A DNA stretch of 12,387 bases, from contig OMSN01000022.1 in NCBI GenBank assembly GCA_900313765.1, positions 1 through 12,387 of the forward strand. The letters are read 5' to 3'. Source of the stretch: an uncultured Eubacteriales bacterium (GTDB lineage: Bacteria > Bacillota > Clostridia > Lachnospirales > Lachnospiraceae). How positions within the stretch are numbered: position 1 is the first letter of the stretch; each line of letters opens with the position of its first letter. The position numbers and the translations under genes are program-made. This document shows, piece after piece, positions 1 to 6,171 of this stretch. The notes under the pieces are model-generated. The model was not told where the DNA came from and did no database searches. It saw nothing but the letters and a program-made list of their open reading frames with translations.

Positions 1-13
1 TGCTGGAGCTGGT

Positions 14-562
14 TTGATCGTCTTAGAAACAGACAGATTAATCATCCGGGAGAGTTCTGGACAGGACTTCTCCCGGATTTATTGTATGATGCTGTCTGAG
101 AGCAAGGAAAATGAAAACAGTGCTTCCTACGGCGAAGAAGCAGGCCTGCATCCGGGCAGAACGATCCGGGATACTGTCAGCGAAGATGAGAATGAAGAAC
201 TCGAGAAGTATCTGGCCTATATCCACACTGTCTATTCGGTGTTTGGTTTCGGTTTATGGACGGTGTGCCTGAAGAATGATCCGTCCTGTATCATCGGCAG
301 ATGCGGGCTTCAGCCGATTGCAGACGATAACAGTCCGCTCGGCAGGATCGAACTGGGATATCTGATCGATAAGAGATGGCGCGGACAGGGATATGCATCT
401 GAAGCATGCAGAGCGATCCTTCGGTATGCGTTTGAGAAACTGGAGATTGAAGAGGTCTATGTACAGATTCCTGCTGACAACACCCCGTCGGTCAGCTTGG
501 CGCAGAAGCTTGGATTCGACAGGGTGACAGAAGTATGGTGGGTCCGAAGGAATCCGGAATGA
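14..562 (+). CDS. GNAT-family (RimJ/RimL-like) N-acetyltransferase
   Basis: The predicted 182-residue protein transfers an acetyl group from acetyl-CoA to an amine; the substrate cannot be told. It opens with VLETDRLIIRE, the usual first strand of RimJ/RimL-type GNATs. The acetyl-CoA loop is visible as RWRGQGYA near residues 118-125 (the R/QxxGxG/A motif), followed by a helix and the typical ending NTPSVSLAQKLGFDRV. Between the first helix and the core lies an unusually long acidic stretch (about residues 29-66, rich in E, N and S). The TTG start is chosen because GGAG lies 5 bases upstream and it gives a normal GNAT amino terminus. The frame is, however, open to the left edge of the window (A-G-A-G before the TTG), so the gene could begin earlier or be the carboxy half of a fusion. 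It is convergent with the isomerase gene and ends at a shared terminator. Confidence 0.85.
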   Translation: MIVLETDRLIIRESSGQDFSRIYCMMLSESKENENSASYGEEAGLHPGRTIRDTVSEDENEELEKYLAYIHTVYSVFGFGLWTVCLKNDPSCIIGRCGLQPIADDNSPLGRIELGYLIDKRWRGQGYASEACRAILRYAFEKLEIEEVYVQIPADNTPSVSLAQKLGFDRVTEVWWVRRNPE

Positions 563-566
563 AGAA

Positions 567-599
567 GCGCGCGGCATGTGCTTATGCCGCGCGCTTTTT
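567..599. terminator. Bidirectional intrinsic terminator between convergent genes
   Basis: A perfect 11-bp stem (GCGCGCGGCAT at 567-577, ATGCCGCGCGC at 584-594) with a 6-base loop is followed by TTTTT on the + strand. On the - strand the same hairpin is followed by TTCTTC, a weaker U-tract. It begins 5 bases after the acetyltransferase stop and lies just past the end of the isomerase gene on the other strand, so it can serve both. Confidence 0.9.
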
Positions 600-610
600 G
601 CTGTATACAA

Positions 611-1135
611 TCAGACTTTTTCAGGAGCGGGATAATCCACGCCGAAGGTCTCAACTGTGATGCTTGCGATCCGCTGATCATCCATCGGACGATCTGAGTA
701 ATCCGTCTCAACCGATGCGATCTGATCCACTACATCCATCCCCTCGGTCACTTTCCCGAATGCAGCGTAGTCGCCGTCAAGGTGCGGCGCGTTCTTGTGC
801 ATGATAAAGAACTGTGAACCTGCAGAGTTCGGATTCATGGCGCGAGCCATCGAGAGAACACCCGCCGTGTGCTTCAGTGTATTGGCCTTAAAGCCATTGC
901 TGCGGAATTCGCCGCGGATTGAGTAATCCGGACCACCCATTCCGGTTCCTTCCGGATCACCACCCTGGATCATGAATCCCGGGATGACACGGTGGAAGAT
1001 CAGCCCGTCATAGAAGCCGGAGCCGGCAAGGGCAAGGAAGTTGTTGACGGTATTAGGAGCGTATTCCGGATACAGTTCGGCTTTGATCACTCCGCCGTTT
1101 TCCATTGTAATCGTAATAACTGGGTTCTGTGCCAT
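611..1135 (-). CDS. Cyclophilin-type peptidyl-prolyl cis-trans isomerase
   Basis: This 174-residue protein catalyses cis-trans isomerisation of prolyl bonds and assists protein folding. It has no signal peptide or membrane segment, so it is predicted cytosolic. The cyclophilin core is clear: FHRVIPGFMIQGGDP at about 47-61 carries the catalytic arginine (R49, equivalent to R55 of human CypA), then GSQFFI (106-111) and HLDGDYAAFGKV (118-129). The position matching W121 of human CypA, which contacts cyclosporin A, is a histidine here (H118). That is consistent with a bacterial enzyme of low drug sensitivity. An AGGA ribosome binding site lies about 11 bases upstream of the ATG on the minus strand. 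The gene is monocistronic and convergent with the acetyltransferase. Upstream there is only a -10-like sequence (TATGAT or TATAGT, plus-strand positions 1204-1214) without a convincing -35. Confidence 0.95.
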   Translation of the reverse strand: MAQNPVITITMENGGVIKAELYPEYAPNTVNNFLALAGSGFYDGLIFHRVIPGFMIQGGDPEGTGMGGPDYSIRGEFRSNGFKANTLKHTAGVLSMARAMNPNSAGSQFFIMHKNAPHLDGDYAAFGKVTEGMDVVDQIASVETDYSDRPMDDQRIASITVETFGVDYPAPEKV

Positions 1136-1262
1136 AGTCTGAAGATTCCTTTCTGGAACAGTATGTTCTGTCCTGTCTGCTTAATCTGTGTGAACGTGAA
1201 TTCACTATATCATAAATGAAGGAAAATAGGTACCATGAGAACCATTCCAGCTACGAACCTGG

Positions 1263-1292
1263 TTTTGTGCAAAATGCACGAAACACATGTGT
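1263..1292. promoter_or_regulatory. Two small palindromes of unknown role
   Basis: TTTTGTGCA at 1263-1271 and TGCACGAAA at 1275-1283 form an inverted repeat with one mismatch around AAA. It is followed directly by the perfect 10-bp palindrome ACACATGTGT at 1283-1292. They lie about 50-75 bases upstream of the -35 box of the sugar operon, where an activator could bind. Their half-sites differ from those of the CG-centred operators, so a different protein would be implied. The evidence is symmetry alone. Confidence 0.3.
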
Positions 1293-1340
1293 ATAAACTG
1301 TGAATACCATACGAAATACATTTTTTTATACCTGAAACTA

Positions 1341-1369
1341 TTGACCGGTAACGTTTCCGATGCTATATT
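1341..1369 (+). promoter_or_regulatory. Sigma-A promoter of the malto-oligosaccharide operon
   Basis: The -35 box TTGACC (1341-1346) and the -10 box TATATT (1364-1369) are separated by exactly 17 bases, and TGC directly precedes the -10 box as an extended -10. Transcription should start near 1376. The first operator lies inside the spacer and touches the -35 box, so the promoter is built for repression. Confidence 0.85.
1345..1359 (+). promoter_or_regulatory. LacI-type operator O1 (in promoter spacer)
   Basis: CCGGTAACGTTTCCG is centred on the CpG at 1352/1353 and has near-dyad half-sites. It covers the end of the -35 box and most of the spacer, so bound repressor would exclude RNA polymerase. 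It is the exact reverse complement of O2. CG-centred palindromes with A/T next to the centre are the normal targets of LacI-family regulators, including CcpA cre sites; the flanking GG/CC rather than TG/CA favours a dedicated regulator over CcpA. Confidence 0.8.
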
Positions 1370-1380
1370 TCAATCATCGG

Positions 1381-1395
1381 CGGAAACGTTACCGG
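1381..1395 (+). promoter_or_regulatory. LacI-type operator O2
   Basis: CGGAAACGTTACCGG is an exact reverse complement of O1 over all 15 bases. Its centre (1387/1388) lies 35 bp from that of O1, just downstream of the predicted transcription start. Bound protein here could block promoter clearance or pair with protein on O1 or O3. Confidence 0.75.
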
Positions 1396-1405
1396 GAACA
1401 GTACC

Positions 1406-1417
1406 GAAAACGTTTCC
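1406..1417 (+). promoter_or_regulatory. LacI-type operator O3
   Basis: GAAAACGTTTCC is a 12-bp palindrome with one mismatch, centred at 1411/1412. It lies 24 bp from the centre of O2 and 59 bp from O1, inside the transcribed leader. It has the same AACGTT core as O1 and O2. Confidence 0.7.
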
Positions 1418-1493
1418 AAAGCAGGACGAAAGACCTGCAGGTAATTGTTGTTGACAGTAAAACACAGAAAAAGAAAGAAAAGAGGGTTTACAA

Positions 1494-2771
1494 ATGAAGA
1501 AGGCGATTAGTGTTCTTGTGAGTGCAGCAATGGCAGTGTCCATGCTGGCTGGCACTGCAGCTACTGTTTCCGCAGATGAAGCAGCAGGTAAGGTTTATTA
1601 TCTGAACTTCAAGCCGGAAGCAGATGAAGCATGGCAGAAACTGGCTGCAGCTTACACCGAAGAGACCGGAGTTCCGGTAAGCGTAGTTACCGCAGCTTCA
1701 GGCGAGTATGAGACAACTCTGATGTCCGAGATGGGCAAGTCTGATGCTCCGACACTGTTCCAGGTCAACGGACCGGTCGGACTGGCTAACTGGAAAGATT
1801 ACTGCTATGACCTGACTGGCAGTGATATCGTAGGCAACCTTACTTCAGATGCATTCGCGCTGAAGGATGGCGATATGATCGCTGGTGTTGCATATGTTAT
1901 CGAGTCTTACGGCATCATCGTAAACAAGGCTCTGCTGGAGAAGGCAGGATACAAACTGGAAGACATCACCGGATTTGACGCTCTGAAGTCCATCGCTGAT
2001 GACATCCAGGCAAGAAAAGACGAGCTCGGCGTAGAAGGTGCGTTCTCCTGCGCAGGCATGGATGCTTCTTCTGACTGGAGATTCAAGACTCATCTGGCAA
2101 ACCTTCCGATCTACTATGAGTACAAAGCAGACGGAATCGACAATACCGATGCGATCAAGGGCGACTTCCTTGACAACTACAAGGCAGTGTTCGATCTGTA
2201 CATCACAGATTCCACCTGCGAAGGCGCAGAACTGTCCGCTAAGACCGCAGATGACTCCCGTGCTGAATTTGCAGACAGCAAGGCAGTCTTCTATCAGAAT
2301 GGTTCCTGGGAATACTCATCTCTGAGCGAGACCTTCTCTGATGACGATCTGGCTATGATCCCGATCTACTTCGGAGTTGATGATGAGAATCAGGGTCTGT
2401 GCACAGGCACTGAGAACTACTGGTGTGTAAATAACGGTGCTTCCGAGGAAGACATCAAGGCAACTCTTGATTTCATCAACTGGTGCGTAACTTCCGAGAC
2501 CGGAACCACTGCAATGGCAAATGACATGGGATTCGTAATTCCGTTCACCACTGCTCAGGAATCTCCGAACCTGTTCGTAAAGCAGGATGCCGAGTACACC
2601 GCAGCTGGCAAGACTCCGGTATCATGGAACTTCACCACCATGCCGTCTGAGGAATGGAAGAATGGTGTTGGCTCCGCACTTACTGCATACGCAGCAGGAA
2701 CCGGCGAGTGGGATGAAGTTGTCAGCGCGTTCGTTGACGGCTGGGCAAGTGAAGCAGCTCTTGCAGGCTGA
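1494..2771 (+). CDS. Extracellular sugar-binding protein of CUT1 ABC transporter (MalE-like)
   Basis: This 425-residue solute-binding protein captures a sugar outside the membrane and delivers it to the two permeases encoded next. The neighbouring 4-alpha-glucanotransferase makes malto-oligosaccharides the likely ligand; this is an inference from context. A signal peptide is plain: MKK, a hydrophobic core (residues 4-20), then TVSA-DEA, a good signal peptidase I site after A27. Most Gram-positive binding proteins have a lipobox (LxGC); here LAG is followed by T21, and there is no cysteine in the whole signal region. The protein is therefore predicted not to be lipidated. The mature part has the usual type of two-lobed binding-protein sequence, with aromatic residues such as NWKDYCYD and ENYWCVNNG. 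The ATG is supported by AGAGGG 7 bases upstream. It is the first gene of the operon. Confidence 0.9.
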   Translation: MKKAISVLVSAAMAVSMLAGTAATVSADEAAGKVYYLNFKPEADEAWQKLAAAYTEETGVPVSVVTAASGEYETTLMSEMGKSDAPTLFQVNGPVGLANWKDYCYDLTGSDIVGNLTSDAFALKDGDMIAGVAYVIESYGIIVNKALLEKAGYKLEDITGFDALKSIADDIQARKDELGVEGAFSCAGMDASSDWRFKTHLANLPIYYEYKADGIDNTDAIKGDFLDNYKAVFDLYITDSTCEGAELSAKTADDSRAEFADSKAVFYQNGSWEYSSLSETFSDDDLAMIPIYFGVDDENQGLCTGTENYWCVNNGASEEDIKATLDFINWCVTSETGTTAMANDMGFVIPFTTAQESPNLFVKQDAEYTAAGKTPVSWNFTTMPSEEWKNGVGSALTAYAAGTGEWDEVVSAFVDGWASEAALAG

Positions 2772-2812
2772 TTCCTTACCGGATCACATTCATAACATCT
2801 ATAGTTAATTAC

Positions 2813-2852
2813 AAGGGGAAGGCTGGACAGGTCACGTCTTCCCCTTCTTCTA
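2813..2852 (+). other. Intercistronic hairpin between binding protein and permease genes
   Basis: AAGGGGAAG (2813-2821) pairs perfectly with CTTCCCCTT (2838-2846) across a 16-base loop, extendable by a G-U and a C-G pair. The tail TTCTTC is only partly T-rich. Its position directly after a highly expressed binding-protein gene fits a partial terminator or a 3' stabilising stem that keeps binding-protein mRNA in excess over permease mRNA. Confidence 0.6.
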
Positions 2853-2879
2853 TCAGGCAATATTGGAGGGAGAAATCGC

Positions 2880-3734
2880 ATGGTAGGAAAAACCATTAAA
2901 AAATACTGGCCGATCTTTCTGCTGCCAACTGCTGCGGCATTCTGCATCGGCTTTCTGTGGCCCTTTGTATGGGGAATCTACCTTTCATTCTGTCAATTTA
3001 CCACGGTAAGTAAAGTAACTTTTGTCGGCTTTTCCAATTATGCGAAGATCATGCTGGACAACACATTTTCGCATGCATTCTGGCTGACAGTTCTGTTTGC
3101 AATCCTGTCCAGCGTGATCATAAATGTGATGGCGTTCCTGATCGCACTGGCACTGACTAAAAAGATCAAGGGAACCAATGTATTCCGGACGATCTTCTTT
3201 ATGCCGAACCTGATTGGTGGTATCGTCCTCGGTTATATCTGGCAGACGCTGCTGAATGGTATCCTGATGTCTCTGGGACAGCCGCTCCTGGCACTGAGTG
3301 CCACGAATGGATTCTGGGGCATGATCATACTCTTGAGCTGGCAGCAGATCGGATACATGATGATCATCTATATCGCAGGCCTGAACAATGTGCCGGGTGA
3401 CCTGATTGAGGCGGCACAGGTGGACGGAGCCAATTCATGGCAGACCCTGTTCAGGATCAAGATTCCGATGATCATGCCTTCTGTCACGATCTGTACTTTC
3501 CTGACACTGACCAACGGTTTCAAGATGTTTGACCAGAACCTGTCTCTTACCGGTGGTGATCCCCAAAAGGCATCACAGCTGCTTGCTCTCAATATCTACG
3601 ATACGTTCTATGCGAGGAGCGGGCCCCAGTGGAAGGGTATCGGTCAGGCTAAGGCAGTTGTATTCTTCCTGATCGTTGTAGTGATCGCTCTTGCTCAGCT
3701 CAGACTCACAACTTCAAAGGAGGTGCAGCAGTGA
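2880..3734 (+). CDS. Sugar ABC transporter permease, MalF-like
   Basis: This 284-residue inner-membrane subunit forms half of the transport channel. Hydrophobic segments are visible at roughly residues 11-33, 66-92, 104-124, 144-166, 200-212 and 258-273, giving the six-helix CUT1 layout. The cytoplasmic coupling loop, which docks on the ATPase, is EAAQVDGANSWQTLFRIKIP at 177-196. This is the classical EAA-G-x9-I-x-LP motif with IP in place of LP. The large periplasmic P2 domain of E. coli MalF is absent, as is normal in Gram-positive homologues. The ATG start has GGAGGG 9 bases upstream. The gene overlaps the next permease by 4 bases, which indicates translational coupling. Confidence 0.92.
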   Translation: MVGKTIKKYWPIFLLPTAAAFCIGFLWPFVWGIYLSFCQFTTVSKVTFVGFSNYAKIMLDNTFSHAFWLTVLFAILSSVIINVMAFLIALALTKKIKGTNVFRTIFFMPNLIGGIVLGYIWQTLLNGILMSLGQPLLALSATNGFWGMIILLSWQQIGYMMIIYIAGLNNVPGDLIEAAQVDGANSWQTLFRIKIPMIMPSVTICTFLTLTNGFKMFDQNLSLTGGDPQKASQLLALNIYDTFYARSGPQWKGIGQAKAVVFFLIVVVIALAQLRLTTSKEVQQ

Positions 3735-4573
3735 TTCAGAAAACGAAACGTAATTATACGATCCTTACTGTAGTGTTTACCTTCCTTTGCATTGTCTGGG
3801 TCTATCCGATCGTTACGATCCTGCTCAATTCGCTGAAGGATACCAAGTCCATCACGACAAGGGATGTATTTAATCTTCCCAACTCCAAGACATTTGCCGG
3901 GATTTCGAACTATGTAGAGAGTATCACAGGGATGAACTTCCTGAGGTCGTTCTTCTTCTCGCTGCTGATCTCTCTGACTTCAGTCGCGCTGATCCTGCTG
4001 TGCTGCTCCATGGCAGCATGGTATGTGGTGAGAGTGAACAGTCTGATCGCGAAGATCTTCTATTATCTGTGTATCTTCAGTATGGTCGTTCCGTTCCAGA
4101 TGGTCATGTTTACTCTTGCAACGACAGCTGACCGTATCAAACTGAACACGCCGTACAACATCTGTGTGATCTATCTTGGATTCGGAGCAGGACTTGCGGT
4201 ATTCATGTTTACCGGATTCGTGAAGTCGATCCCGCTGGAGATTGAAGAAGCTGCCATGATTGACGGCTGTTCTCCGATTCAGACCTATTTCAAGGTTCTG
4301 GTCCCGATCCTGAAACCCACGATCATATCGACGGCGATCCTTGAGACCATGTGGGTATGGAACGACTATCTGCTGCCGACACTGGTTCTGGATATCAAGA
4401 AGTACAGAACGATTCCGATGGCAATCCAGTATTTCCGCGGCAGTTACGGAACCGTCAACATGGGTGCCATGATGGCCAGCATTATGATCGATATTATCCC
4501 GATTATCATCATGTATCTGGTTTGCCAGAAGTACATTATCGAGGGTGTTATCGCCGGAGCTGTCAAGGGATGA
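3731..4573 (+). CDS. Sugar ABC transporter permease, MalG-like
   Basis: This 280-residue permease is the second channel subunit and pairs with the preceding MalF-like protein. Six hydrophobic segments can be traced: about 9-33, 72-98, 108-130, 143-163, 196-216 and 247-266. The EAA coupling loop is EEAAMIDGCSPIQTYFKVLVP (about 172-192). The ending EGVIAGAVKG is characteristic of the MalG family. It starts at a GTG that overlaps the stop of the previous gene (GTGA, 4 bases). The preceding AAAGGAGGTG at 3716-3725 is a near-perfect anti-Shine-Dalgarno match. No ATP-binding subunit gene follows, so the complex probably uses a shared MsmK/UgpC-type ATPase encoded elsewhere. This sharing is common for CUT1 systems of Firmicutes. 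Confidence 0.92.
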   Translation: MIQKTKRNYTILTVVFTFLCIVWVYPIVTILLNSLKDTKSITTRDVFNLPNSKTFAGISNYVESITGMNFLRSFFFSLLISLTSVALILLCCSMAAWYVVRVNSLIAKIFYYLCIFSMVVPFQMVMFTLATTADRIKLNTPYNICVIYLGFGAGLAVFMFTGFVKSIPLEIEEAAMIDGCSPIQTYFKVLVPILKPTIISTAILETMWVWNDYLLPTLVLDIKKYRTIPMAIQYFRGSYGTVNMGAMMASIMIDIIPIIIMYLVCQKYIIEGVIAGAVKG

Positions 4574-4586
4574 GAGAATCTTTCGG

Positions 4587-4613
4587 GCATTGCCGCGTTA
4601 TTCGCGGCAATGC
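4587..4613 (+). other. Intercistronic hairpin before malQ
   Basis: GCATTGCCGCG (4587-4597) and CGCGGCAATGC (4603-4613) form a perfect 11-bp stem with a TTATT loop, nearly filling the 64-base gap between the second permease gene and malQ. No T-tract follows (ATGCATTC instead), so it is not a standard intrinsic terminator. An mRNA processing or stability element, or a Rho-independent pause, is more likely. Confidence 0.65.
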
Positions 4614-4637
4614 ATGCATTCAATAGAGGAATGACAG

Positions 4638-6137
4638 ATGAGAGCAGCAGGTATCTTATTGCCGGTATCCAGCCTTCCGTCTCCGTACGGGATCGGAAGT
4701 TTCTCGCAGAGCGCGAAAGATTTTGTCGACCTCCTGCAGCGGGCAGGACAGACTTACTGGCAGATCCTTCCGCTGGGGCCTACAGGCTACGGGGATTCCC
4801 CATACCAGGCATTTTCGGCTTTTGCGGGGAATCCGTATTTTATCGATCTGGACGCCCTTGTCCGGGAAGGACTGCTTGAGAAGCATGAGATAGAAGAGGC
4901 TGACTTCGGACAGAGTGATCCGGCACATGTGAATTATCAGAAGCTGTATCAGAACAGATTGCCGCTGCTTGGGAAGGCGTGCGGCAGATCTCATTTTGAA
5001 CAGGAAGAAGCTTATCAGAGATTTGCCCGGGAGAATGCGTACTGGCTGGATGATTATGCACTGTTCATGGGGATCAAGAATTGTCTGGGCGGCATCAGCT
5101 GGACACAGTGGCCTGATGCGCTGCGCATGCGTGATCAGAAGGCTCTGGAAGAAATGAAAGAGAGTACGGCTCAGGAAGGCCGGCTCTTCAGATTCCTGCA
5201 GTATAAGTTCATGCAGCAGTGGCAGGAATTGAAAGAATATGCGCATTCCAAAGGTGTGAAGATCATAGGGGATATTCCGATCTATGTCTCTTTGGACAGT
5301 TCGGATGCCTGGGCGGATTACGAGTTGTTTCAGTTTGACGAAGACCACAGAGCGAAAGCGGCGGCAGGATGTCCTCCGGACGCGTTTTCCGCGGATGGGC
5401 AGATGTGGGGGAATCCGCTCTATAACTGGAGCTACCATGAACAGACTGAATATGCCTGGTGGAAGAGGCGCATTGCCCACTGCCTGAAGCTGTACGATGT
5501 AGTCCGGGTCGATCATTTCCGCGGATTTGATGAGTATTATTCGATTCCGGCGGGTGATGCGACCGCAGCATACGGCCATTGGGAAAAAGGCCCCGGAATG
5601 AAACTGTTTGAGGCACTTCGGGATGTGCCCGGGATGAAGAATGACGCAATCATAGCAGAAGATCTGGGTTTCCTGACAGATTCCGTGATTCGTCTTGTGA
5701 AAGACACAGGATTCCCCGGTATGAAGGTGCTGGAGTTCGCATTTGACTCACGCGATACCGGCAATGGATATCTTCCGCATACATATACGACGAACTGTAT
5801 CGTATATACGGGAACACATGATAACCAGACTCTGTGTTCATGGTACGGAGAACTGACTGAAGAGGATCGGAAGCTTGCCGATGACTACATGGGATTTGAC
5901 GAGTCTTCGACACCGCAGGATCGCAACCGGGCATTCATCCGAATGGCATTTGAGAGTGTTGCGGATACCTGCGTGATCCCGGTCCAGGATTATCTGTGTC
6001 TTGATGAGGGCGCCCGCATGAATCATCCTTCCACACTTGGGAATAACTGGACGTGGAGAATGACTCAGGGACAGATCAGTGAGGAACTGGTAAGCCGGAT
6101 ACGCAGGATCACTGAGATCACGGGACGTCTGCCCTGA
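4638..6137 (+). CDS. malQ: 4-alpha-glucanotransferase (amylomaltase, GH77)
   Basis: This cytosolic enzyme of 499 residues, a normal GH77 length, transfers glucan segments between malto-oligosaccharides and releases glucose. GH77 landmarks appear in order: GILLPVSSLPSPYGIG near the start, LGPTGYGDSPYQ (46-57), IIGDIPIYVSLDSSDAW (209-225), the nucleophile region VRVDHFRGF (D292), the acid/base region IIAEDLGFLT (E341), and the third acidic residue in YTGTHDNQT (D395). All three catalytic acids are present. The ATG has AGAGGA 7 bases upstream. As the only metabolic enzyme in the operon, it would process the oligosaccharides brought in by the transporter. Any maltodextrin phosphorylase or alpha-glucosidase must be encoded outside this window. 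Confidence 0.97.
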   Translation: MRAAGILLPVSSLPSPYGIGSFSQSAKDFVDLLQRAGQTYWQILPLGPTGYGDSPYQAFSAFAGNPYFIDLDALVREGLLEKHEIEEADFGQSDPAHVNYQKLYQNRLPLLGKACGRSHFEQEEAYQRFARENAYWLDDYALFMGIKNCLGGISWTQWPDALRMRDQKALEEMKESTAQEGRLFRFLQYKFMQQWQELKEYAHSKGVKIIGDIPIYVSLDSSDAWADYELFQFDEDHRAKAAAGCPPDAFSADGQMWGNPLYNWSYHEQTEYAWWKRRIAHCLKLYDVVRVDHFRGFDEYYSIPAGDATAAYGHWEKGPGMKLFEALRDVPGMKNDAIIAEDLGFLTDSVIRLVKDTGFPGMKVLEFAFDSRDTGNGYLPHTYTTNCIVYTGTHDNQTLCSWYGELTEEDRKLADDYMGFDESSTPQDRNRAFIRMAFESVADTCVIPVQDYLCLDEGARMNHPSTLGNNWTWRMTQGQISEELVSRIRRITEITGRLP

Positions 6138-6171
6138 CAGTAAACGGCATCGAGTGGAGAAAGGACAAAAA

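Larger units (their letters stand above)
1136..1493. other. Divergent regulatory region between isomerase and sugar operon
   Basis: This 358-base gap contains no gene. From the left it holds the leader of the isomerase gene (minus strand), a patch with two small palindromes (about 1263-1292), an AT-rich run at 1321-1330, and then the promoter and three operators of the sugar operon (1341-1417). The last part is a leader of about 118 nt that can form a small hairpin (GCAGG at 1421-1425 with CCTGC at 1434-1438) before the AGAGGG ribosome binding site at 1481-1486. Confidence 0.8.

Noticed and set aside
1292..1297. TATAAA as a -10 box
   Set aside because: No -35 box lies at 16-18 bases; the nearest TTGTGC is 21 bases away.
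1345..1417. CcpA cre sites
   Set aside because: They share the CG centre but have GG/CC flanks rather than the TG/CA of cre, and a LacI-family gene is in the operon. CcpA binding is still possible but is not the first choice.
1451..1456. TTGACA as a second promoter for the sugar operon
   Set aside because: At 17 bases spacing the -10 position reads AAAGAA; no start could be supported, and the sequence is a chance match in an AT-rich leader.
4656..5579. Long open frame of about 300 codons on the minus strand inside malQ
   Set aside because: It lies wholly antisense to an unmistakable GH77 gene, has no recognisable domain and no ribosome binding site.
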